From Bacteroidota bacterium (GTDB lineage: Bacteria > Bacteroidota > Bacteroidia > Bacteroidales > UBA1556): DNA of 5,165 bases. Position 1 is the first letter of the stretch; each line of letters begins with the position of its first letter. The stretch lies in NCBI GenBank assembly GCA_003648395.1, contig QMPB01000397.1:1-5165 (forward strand). Reading direction: 5' to 3'. Under the pieces are notes generated by a model. That model saw only the letters and a list, made by a program, of their open reading frames with translations. It was not told the DNA's origin and did no database searches. Shown one piece after another: positions 1-5,165 of this stretch. The translations under genes and the position numbers were made by a program.

Positions 1-3000
1 ACAAAGAAAAGGTAGATGCCAAAAGGTTTCATTTGGTTCTTTTGGCTAAAAATGAAATTGGATATAAGAATCTTATTAAGCTGTCCTCTATTTCTTTTGC
101 AGAAGGCTATTATTATAAACCTAGAATAGATAAGGAATTAATTAGAAAATACCATGAAGGCATAATTGCCACATCTGCTTGTTTGGGAGGAGAGATTTCA
201 CAAAAGCTAATGGGGAATGGTATTGCCGAAGCAGAGAAGGCACTATTGGAATATAAGGATATATTTGGTGATGATTTCTATATAGAATTACAAAGGCATC
301 AGGCTACTGACCCTGAAATGAATACGGAGGTTTACAAAGACCAAATATTCGTTAATAAAAGTCTTATTAAACTTGCAAAAGAGCATAATGTAAAACTAAT
401 AGCTACCAATGATGTTCACTTTTTGAATGATGAGGATTCTGCTGCTCACGATAGATTGATTTGCTTAAATACAGGCAAAGATATTGATGATAAAAAGAGA
501 ATGAAATATACCGGACAAGAATTTCTAAAAACTAGATTAGAAATGGCTCAACTATTTGGCGATTTGCCCGAAGCTATTGCTAACACTCAAGAAATTGCTG
601 ATAAAGTAGAGCTTTACGAATTAAATAAAAGTCCAATTATGCCTGACTTTGTATTGCCAGAAGGCTTTACAAATGAAGATGACTACTTAAAACATATTTC
701 TTATGAAGGAGCTCATATGCGTTGGGGAGATGATTTGGGAGAAGAGCGTATAGAAAGACTTAATTTTGAGCTAGAAACCATTAAAAAAATGGGGTTTCCA
801 GGTTATTTTCTGATAGTTTGGGATTTCCTTAAAGCAGCAAGAGATATGGGTGTTTCTGTTGGACCGGGACGTGGTAGTGCTGCAGGCTCTGCTGTTGCTT
901 ATAGTTTGAGAATTACAGAGATAGACCCATTAAAATACAATCTACTATTCGAAAGATTTCTGAACCCCGACAGAATATCAATGCCTGATATTGATATTGA
1001 TTTTGATGATGAAGGTCGTGAAAAAGTTCTTGCTTGGGTAAAAGAAAAATATGGAGCAAAAAGAGTTGCTCACCTTATTACTTTTGGATCTATGGCAGCA
1101 AAATCAGCAATTAAAGATGTTGCCAGAGTTCAGAAATTGCCACTTTCAGAGGCTATAAAACTTACAAAACTTATCCCTGAAAGACCTGGAATTTCTCTTG
1201 AGGGAGCTATTAAAGAAGTTTCGGAGCTAAAAACAATTCTCGAAGAAGGAAATGAAGACACTCGTTCTGTACTTGAATATGCTAAACGACTTGAAGGCTC
1301 TGTGCGTAATACAGGAACTCATGCTTGTGGTATTATTATTAGTAAAGACGACCTAGAAAACTATGTCCCTATTAATACCGTTAAAGGTAGTACATTAGAC
1401 TATGCAACTCAATACGATGGACATTATGTTGAAGATATTGGGCTCTTAAAAATGGACTTCCTTGGTCTTAAGACTTTAACTGTAATTAAAGATGCACTTA
1501 AAAACATTAAACTATCCAAAGGTATTGATGTAGATATTGAGAATGTATCTTTAACAGATGAAACTACATATCAACTTTATAGCAATGGAGAAACCTCAGG
1601 ACTATTTCAGTTTGAGAGTGATGGCATGAAAAAGCATCTTCGCAACTTAAAACCAACTAAGTTTGAAGACCTTATTGCCATGAATGCTCTTTATCGTCCA
1701 GGGCCTATGGAGTATATCGATAGTTTTATTGCCCGTAAGCATGGTGATGAGAAGATAGAATATGATTTACCAGAAATGGAAGAATACCTTGCTGAGACTT
1801 ACGGTATTACAGTCTATCAAGAGCAAGTCATGCTTTTAAGCCGAAAGTTAGCTGGTTTTACTCGTGGGCAATCTGACTCGTTGCGTAAAGCTATGGGTAA
1901 AAAGATTATAGCAATGATGGACGAACTTAAGGTTCTCTTTGTTGAAGGATGCGAGAAAAACGGTCACGATCTTAAAAAAGTAGAGAAAATATGGAAAGAC
2001 TGGGAAGCTTTTGCAAAATATGCTTTCAATAAATCTCATGCTACTTGTTACTCCTTTGTTTCTTACCAGACAGCATATCTGAAAGCCCACTACCCTGCTG
2101 AATATCTTGCTTCTGTACTTAGCCACGAACTAAAAGATGTAAGTAAACTTAATTTCTACCTCAGCGAATGCAATAGAATGGGAATTAAGGTTCTTGGTCC
2201 AAATATTAACGAGAGCTATTCAAAATTCACTGTAAATGCTAAAGGAGAGATACACTATGGTATGGAAGGTATCAAAGGCGTTGGAGGTGCTGCTGTTGAA
2301 GCTATTGTAAAAGAAAGAGATGAAAATGGAAATTACAAAAATATTTTTGATTTTGTAAGCAGAATAAATCTCAAATCTGTAAATAAGAAAGCTGTTGAAG
2401 CTCTTGCCATTGCTGGTGCTTTTGAAGAGCTACACCCTGAAGTACATAGAGCTCAATATTTCTTCAAACTCAATGAAAATGAAGATTCTTTTATTGAAAG
2501 AATAATAAAATTTGGCAATAAAACTCAATCTATTGCCAATTCAGCTCAAGCTTCATTGTTTGGCGATATAGAAGAAGTTCAGATTCAGAATCCAATTTTC
2601 CCTGAATGTGAAGCGTGGAGCAATTTGAAAAAATTAAACCTTGAAAAAGAAGCTATTGGTTTCTACCTTAGTGGTCATCCTTTGGATTCTTATAAAAGCA
2701 CATTCCAATTCTTTGTTAGTAATGATATTAATAGCATTAACCAATTAGTTGATTCTCACTCTCATCAAGCTGTTAAGTTTGCTGGCATTGTTACTCGAGA
2801 AGTTGTGAGAGAAGGTAAAAATGGTAATAAATACGGATTTTATACAATTGAAGATAAGTCTGGAAGTATTGATATCGCTTTATTTAAAGATAATTTCCTT
2901 AAATATAACCATCTTCTACAAATTGATAATTTTGTATATATAAAAGGAAATGTGAAAGCAAACTATTTTAATAAAGATAAAACAGAACTTGTTTCTAATG

Positions 3001-3260
3001 AAATAATGATGCTTGAAAATGTAATGGACGAAAACAGCAGTCTTTTAAAAATTCAAATTCTACTAAATGAAATAGATAATGATTTTACAAATAGTTTTAT
3101 TGAAACAATCAAAAATAATCCAGGCAGCACAAAACTTAAACTCTTCATTAAAGACGATAAAGAGCTAATTGAGATGTCTCCTAAATCGTATAAAGTTTCT
3201 AGTAGTAAATTTGTAGATTATTTGAATAATAATACAAATTTAAAATTCAAAATTAGTTAA
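1..3260 (+). CDS. dnaE: DNA polymerase III alpha subunit DnaE, 5'-truncated by the window edge
   Basis: Catalytic subunit of the replicative DNA polymerase. The frame is open from the first base (first full codon at 3), giving 1085 residues to TAA at 3258; the N-terminus, probably about 80-130 residues, lies outside. The TTG at 33 is internal, because conserved PHP-domain sequence (FHLVLLAKN) runs across it. Domains, numbered from the codon at 3: the PHP domain to about residue 200, keeping metal-ligand positions H10, C60 (TSACLGG), D137 and H139 (NDVH); the polymerase palm, with GPGRGSAAGS at 287, catalytic aspartates in PDIDIDF at 328-334, and the third aspartate in MDFLGL at 485; the fingers, with RPGPMEYID at 565 and YQEQVMLLS at 605; a helix-hairpin-helix region from about 752; a beta-clamp motif QASLF at 849-853; and an OB-fold from about 924. 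The Bacteroidota-like C-terminal tail is intact. I see no frameshift or intein. The identification is secure. Confidence 0.97.
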   Translation, partial: KEKVDAKRFHLVLLAKNEIGYKNLIKLSSISFAEGYYYKPRIDKELIRKYHEGIIATSACLGGEISQKLMGNGIAEAEKALLEYKDIFGDDFYIELQRHQATDPEMNTEVYKDQIFVNKSLIKLAKEHNVKLIATNDVHFLNDEDSAAHDRLICLNTGKDIDDKKRMKYTGQEFLKTRLEMAQLFGDLPEAIANTQEIADKVELYELNKSPIMPDFVLPEGFTNEDDYLKHISYEGAHMRWGDDLGEERIERLNFELETIKKMGFPGYFLIVWDFLKAARDMGVSVGPGRGSAAGSAVAYSLRITEIDPLKYNLLFERFLNPDRISMPDIDIDFDDEGREKVLAWVKEKYGAKRVAHLITFGSMAAKSAIKDVARVQKLPLSEAIKLTKLIPERPGISLEGAIKEVSELKTILEEGNEDTRSVLEYAKRLEGSVRNTGTHACGIIISKDDLENYVPINTVKGSTLDYATQYDGHYVEDIGLLKMDFLGLKTLTVIKDALKNIKLSKGIDVDIENVSLTDETTYQLYSNGETSGLFQFESDGMKKHLRNLKPTKFEDLIAMNALYRPGPMEYIDSFIARKHGDEKIEYDLPEMEEYLAETYGITVYQEQVMLLSRKLAGFTRGQSDSLRKAMGKKIIAMMDELKVLFVEGCEKNGHDLKKVEKIWKDWEAFAKYAFNKSHATCYSFVSYQTAYLKAHYPAEYLASVLSHELKDVSKLNFYLSECNRMGIKVLGPNINESYSKFTVNAKGEIHYGMEGIKGVGGAAVEAIVKERDENGNYKNIFDFVSRINLKSVNKKAVEALAIAGAFEELHPEVHRAQYFFKLNENEDSFIERIIKFGNKTQSIANSAQASLFGDIEEVQIQNPIFPECEAWSNLKKLNLEKEAIGFYLSGHPLDSYKSTFQFFVSNDINSINQLVDSHSHQAVKFAGIVTREVVREGKNGNKYGFYTIEDKSGSIDIALFKDNFLKYNHLLQIDNFVYIKGNVKANYFNKDKTELVSNEIMMLENVMDENSSLLKIQILLNEIDNDFTNSFIETIKNNPGSTKLKLFIKDDKELIEMSPKSYKVSSSKFVDYLNNNTNLKFKIS

Positions 3261-3288
3261 TTATTGCAACTAATATTAAAACCAATCT

Positions 3289-4113
3289 ATGGATTATTAT
3301 ATTTCTTCTGAAAAACTTACAAGCTACAACCAAGGACTTAGCATAAACAATAGAGCCTTTCGATACGGTGATGGTCTATTTGAGACAATGTATTTTACAA
3401 ATGGTAAAATAATTAATATTGAGAAACATTTCTTAAGGCTAAATACAGGCTTAAATATTTTAAGAATTAACTGTTCCAAACTTGAGCCCATTTCTTTGCT
3501 AAACAAAGTAAAAGAGCTATTATCTGCCAATAATATTGAAGGTGCAGCGAGAATAAGGCTGCAAGTATTCAGAAAAGATGGTGGCCTTTATCGACCTGAA
3601 AATAATGACTGTGATTATATTATTGAAGCATTCCCTTTAGAAAATAATAATTACAAACTGAATAAAAAAGGATTAAAAATAGGAATAGCTAAAACTATTA
3701 AAAAGAATATGAATCAGTTTTCACAACTTAAAACCACAGCAAAACCAGAAATGGTAATATGTGCAATTGAAGCTGAAGAAAACAAATGGGATGACGCTAT
3801 TCTATTAAATGACGAAGGCTATATTGTTGAATCAAGTAGCTCTAATATATTTATTTTTAAAAATAATGTTATCTATACTCCACATATTAATGATGGTCTC
3901 CTAAATGGAATCATGAGGCAGACTCTTATTGAAATCTGTAAAAAATACCAAGTAACAGAAGCCCATTTAACTGAATTTGATATACTTAGTGCAGATGAAG
4001 TTTTTCTAACAAATGCTATTGCTGGAATAAAATGGGTTTCAGCATTTAAAAGCAAAAGATATTTTCATAAAGTTAGTGATAATCTATTAAATGAGTTGAA
4101 TAAACTTCTTTAA
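3289..4113 (+). CDS. Class IV PLP-dependent aminotransferase/lyase, probably aminodeoxychorismate lyase (PabC-like)
   Basis: A complete 274-residue protein, the usual length for fold-type IV PLP enzymes (PabC, branched-chain aminotransferase IlvE, D-amino acid aminotransferase). Visible family signatures are FRYGDGLFETM near residue 25, HFLRL (the Arg expected to contact PLP) near 47, the likely Schiff-base lysine K148 in QLKTT, E181 in VESSSSNIF, the block NVIYTP...NGIMRQ near 195-210, and TNAIAGIKWV near 245. From memory, the NVIYTP/NGIMRQ and TNA blocks resemble E. coli PabC more than IlvE. PabC converts aminodeoxychorismate to p-aminobenzoate and pyruvate for folate synthesis. Substrate cannot be fixed from sequence alone, and branched-chain or D-amino acid transamination remains possible. 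The ATG at 3289 puts the N-terminus at the family position. It is preceded by an A-rich leader with no Shine-Dalgarno sequence. The gene lies 28 bases after dnaE with no terminator between, so cotranscription is likely. Confidence 0.88.
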   Translation: MDYYISSEKLTSYNQGLSINNRAFRYGDGLFETMYFTNGKIINIEKHFLRLNTGLNILRINCSKLEPISLLNKVKELLSANNIEGAARIRLQVFRKDGGLYRPENNDCDYIIEAFPLENNNYKLNKKGLKIGIAKTIKKNMNQFSQLKTTAKPEMVICAIEAEENKWDDAILLNDEGYIVESSSSNIFIFKNNVIYTPHINDGLLNGIMRQTLIEICKKYQVTEAHLTEFDILSADEVFLTNAIAGIKWVSAFKSKRYFHKVSDNLLNELNKLL

Positions 4114-4118
4114 TATTT

Positions 4119-4187
4119 ATGGAGGAGTTGATAAAAGCGCAACTAATACTAAAGAAATTTCGGATAGAATTAAGTTTAAATAACTGA
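4119..4187 (+). CDS. Possible 22-residue micro-ORF, coding status doubtful
   Basis: An ATG five bases after the aminotransferase stop opens a frame of 22 codons ending in TGA at 4185. The peptide begins MEELIKAQLILKK and ends with SLNN; it mixes charged and aliphatic residues in a partly amphipathic pattern. I do not recognise it. A frame this short easily arises by chance, and no initiation signal precedes it. It could be a translationally coupled small protein, the worn remnant of a gene, or noncoding. It overlaps the second copy of the imperfect repeat noted in the findings. Confidence 0.12.
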   Translation: MEELIKAQLILKKFRIELSLNN

Positions 4188-4237
4188 TTACAAGCCAAAT
4201 TAAATATGCTATAATTAAAATTTTGTCTTATTAGTTT

Positions 4238-4258
4238 GAGCTATGGCCTAAATAGCTC
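4238..4258 (+). terminator. Stem-loop, possible weak terminator of the dnaE-aminotransferase unit
   Basis: A perfect 7-bp inverted repeat, GAGCTAT and ATAGCTC, flanks the 7-base loop GGCCTAA. It lies 124 bases after the aminotransferase stop and is the best hairpin between the two transcription units. It is followed by TATCTTCC rather than a clean run of T, so it is not a canonical intrinsic terminator. Its position supports a role in transcription termination or mRNA 3'-end processing, but that is inference. Confidence 0.3.
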
Positions 4259-4279
4259 TATCTTCCAATCACCTCAGCC

Positions 4280-4297
4280 ACAAAACTGACAAAACTC
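4280..4297. repeat. Two tandem copies of a 9-base unit, ACAAAACTS
   Basis: ACAAAACTG at 4280-4288 is followed directly by ACAAAACTC at 4289-4297, eight of nine bases identical. It lies about 37 bases upstream of the promoter-like box. In AT-rich DNA such a short repeat may be chance; an activator site is conceivable but unsupported. Confidence 0.3.
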
Positions 4298-4333
4298 ATA
4301 TAAATCTTCTGTCAAAAACCACCATATTTTTCT

Positions 4334-4341
4334 TACTTTTG
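4334..4341 (+). promoter_or_regulatory. Possible Bacteroidota -7 promoter box TACTTTTG
   Basis: TACTTTTG matches the Bacteroidota -7 consensus TAnnTTTG exactly. Transcription would begin around 4346-4350, giving the carboxylase mRNA a leader of about 60 bases. The expected -33 element (TTG or TTTG) is absent at normal spacing, so the promoter would be weak, activator-dependent or spurious. Another exact match inside dnaE shows that the motif occurs by chance in this AT-rich sequence. Confidence 0.35.
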
Positions 4342-4349
4342 AAGTTATT

Positions 4350-4365
4350 GCTTGCAATTGCAAGC
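4350..4365. promoter_or_regulatory. Perfect 16-bp palindrome, candidate operator or leader hairpin
   Basis: GCTTGCAATTGCAAGC is identical to its own reverse complement. It lies 45 bases before the proposed TTG start of the carboxylase gene and right after the transcription start predicted from the box at 4334. This is a natural place for a dimeric repressor to block transcription. In RNA it could fold as a 6-bp stem (GCTTGC/GCAAGC) with an AATT loop. The dyad is certain; the function is inferred. I cannot assign it to a known regulator family. Confidence 0.45.
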
Positions 4366-4410
4366 TAGTATTGTTCACACTTTTATTTTAACACAGAAAA
4401 CATAAATATT

Positions 4411-5165
4411 TTGTATAGAATTGAATCAAAAATTGATACTAAATCTGATGAATTTAAGAAGCACCAAGTGGAGTTTCAAAGAATTCTTAACGAATACAGA
4501 GAAAAACAAAAGAGTGTAATTAATGGCTCATCCCCAAGGGCTGTGGCAAAGCACAAAGAAAGAGGAAAACTCCTTGCACGCGAAAGAATCAACCTTTTAA
4601 TAGACCCTAATACTCCTTTTTTAGAGCTATCAACTATGGCCGCTTATGGTGAGTATGATAATCAATTTCCATCTGCCGGAATTATTACAGGTATCGGCGT
4701 AATTCAAGGTCGCGAAACATTAATAATAGCTAATGATGCAACTGTTAAAGGCGGTACTTACGTTAAGGAAACTATTAAAAAGCATGTTAGAGCACAAGAA
4801 ATTGCTATGGAGAACCATTTGCCTTGTGTTTATATGGTCGATTCAGGTGGAGTTTTCTTACCTGAACAATCCAATGTTTTTCCTGATAGATTTGACTTTG
4901 GACGCTTCTTTTACAATCAAGCAAGAATGTCAGCAGCTGGTATTCCTCAAATTGCTATTGTAATGGGAAGTTGTACTGCTGGTGGAGCTTATGTTCCAGC
5001 TATGAGTGATGAAACTATTATTGTAAAAAATCAAGGTACAATTTTTATTGGTGGACCACCATTGGTAAAAGCTGCCACTGGTGAAGAAGTTACTGCTGAA
5101 GAACTTGGTGGAGCTGATGTTCACACAAGTATTTCTGGTGTTGCCGATCATTTGGCTAATGACGA
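4411..5165 (+). CDS. Acyl-CoA carboxylase beta (carboxyltransferase) subunit, 3-methylcrotonyl-CoA carboxylase type, 3'-truncated by the window edge
   Basis: The first 251 residues of a protein usually about 535 long. The beta subunit moves the carboxyl group from carboxybiotin on the alpha subunit to an acyl-CoA; for 3-methylcrotonyl-CoA this is a step of leucine breakdown. Signatures, numbered from the [12 protein letters not shown] near 7-15, [15 protein letters not shown] near 52, [14 protein letters not shown] near 106, [11 protein letters not shown] near 138, [19 protein letters not shown] near 156, [17 protein letters not shown] near 184, and [14 protein letters not shown] near 215. 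The [11 protein letters not shown] block marks the MCC/geranyl-CoA type; propionyl-CoA carboxylases have a GPDVVK-like block. The frame is open from 4369 with no in-frame ATG before codon 76. TTG at 4411 places the N-terminus where it begins in Pseudomonas LiuB, as I recall it; GTG at 4468 would remove conserved residues. The biotin-carrying partner is not in the window. Geranyl-CoA or another branched acyl-CoA substrate is possible. Confidence 0.92.
   Translation, partial: MYRIESKIDTKSDEFKKHQVEFQRILNEYREKQKSVINGSSPRAVAKHKERGKLLARERINLLIDPNTPFLELSTMAAYGEYDNQFPSAGIITGIGVIQGRETLIIANDATVKGGTYVKETIKKHVRAQEIAMENHLPCVYMVDSGGVFLPEQSNVFPDRFDFGRFFYNQARMSAAGIPQIAIVMGSCTAGGAYVPAMSDETIIVKNQGTIFIGGPPLVKAATGEEVTAEELGGADVHTSISGVADHLAND

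Larger units (their letters stand above)
4114..4410. other. Intergenic region between the aminotransferase and carboxylase genes
   Basis: This is 297 bases of AT-rich DNA with no recognisable gene on either strand. It contains, in order, a possible micro-ORF, a 7-bp inverted repeat that may be a weak terminator, a 9-base tandem repeat, a TAnnTTTG promoter-like box and a 16-bp palindrome. No tRNA cloverleaf, riboswitch or insertion-sequence end is apparent by eye. The arrangement fits the end of one transcription unit and the start of another in the same direction. Confidence 0.7.

Noticed and set aside
33..35. TTG at 33 as the start of the dnaE gene
   Set aside because: Conserved PHP-domain sequence continues upstream in frame to the first base, so the gene begins outside the window.
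1848..2126. Minus-strand open frame of 92 codons
   Set aside because: It lies wholly antisense to conserved dnaE polymerase sequence and resembles no known protein.
3206..3213. TAAATTTG, an exact -7-like match near the end of dnaE
   Set aside because: There is no TTG at -33 spacing, it lies in coding AT-rich sequence, and a chance match is likely.
3324..3530. Minus-strand open frame of 68 codons
   Set aside because: It is antisense to the conserved aminotransferase gene, with no sign of independent coding.
3873..4055. Minus-strand open frame of 60 codons
   Set aside because: It is a shadow of the aminotransferase C-terminal half.
4121..4127. GGAGGAG resembling a Shine-Dalgarno sequence
   Set aside because: It lies inside the micro-ORF with no start codon at proper spacing downstream, and the other genes here lack Shine-Dalgarno sites.
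4126..4144. AGTTG/CAACT inverted repeat just after the aminotransferase
   Set aside because: The stem is only 5 bp with a 9-base loop and no T-run, too weak to call a terminator.
4406..4413. ATATTTTG at the carboxylase start, close to the -7 consensus
   Set aside because: It is one T short of TAnnTTTG and overlaps the start codon; a leaderless transcript is not excluded but is unsupported.
4425..4437. ATCAA-AAA-TTGAT inverted repeat
   Set aside because: It lies inside the carboxylase N-terminal coding sequence, is short and AT-only in the loop, and is probably chance.
4733..4963. Plus-strand open frame of 76 codons
   Set aside because: It is an out-of-frame shadow of the carboxylase gene, whose own frame holds all the conserved motifs.
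4930..5151. Minus-strand open frame of 73 codons rich in Ser, Thr and Asn
   Set aside because: Its low-complexity composition results from reading the conserved carboxylase gene in antisense.
1..5165. A novel defence, mobile or otherwise undescribed system
   Set aside because: All substantial coding sequence belongs to three well-known families in intact form; there are no transposase, integrase, repeat-array or toxin-antitoxin signatures.

Overview
The window looks like an ordinary chromosomal segment of a low-GC (roughly one third G+C, judged by eye) member of the Bacteroidota. Three things point there: the DnaE protein reads like the Bacteroidota form from end to end, the genes lack clear Shine-Dalgarno sequences and are preceded by A-rich leaders, and an exact match to the Bacteroidota -7 promoter consensus (TAnnTTTG) lies upstream of the third gene. 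All three protein genes are on the + strand.

Layout. From the left edge to 3260 is the bulk of dnaE, the catalytic alpha subunit of the replicative DNA polymerase; its N-terminal part lies outside the window. After 28 bases comes a complete class IV PLP-dependent aminotransferase/lyase gene (3289-4113), most like aminodeoxychorismate lyase (PabC). The short gap with no terminator suggests the two are cotranscribed. A 297-base intergenic region (4114-4410) follows. It holds a possible 22-codon micro-ORF, a 7-bp stem-loop that may end the dnaE transcript, a short tandem repeat, a -7-like promoter box and a perfect 16-bp palindrome. From 4411 to the right edge is the 5' part of a biotin-dependent acyl-CoA carboxylase beta subunit, of the 3-methylcrotonyl-CoA carboxylase type. 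It has no in-frame ATG at its conserved N-terminus and most likely starts at TTG.

The genes do not form one pathway: DNA replication, probably p-aminobenzoate/folate synthesis, and leucine/isovalerate catabolism. The carboxylase gene appears to begin its own transcription unit, with the palindrome between a possible transcription start and the start codon. I found no mobile element, CRISPR array, RNA gene, toxin-antitoxin pair, defence system or other novel system. The points most worth checking are the palindrome/promoter arrangement, the TTG start, and the metal-binding residues kept in the DnaE PHP domain.
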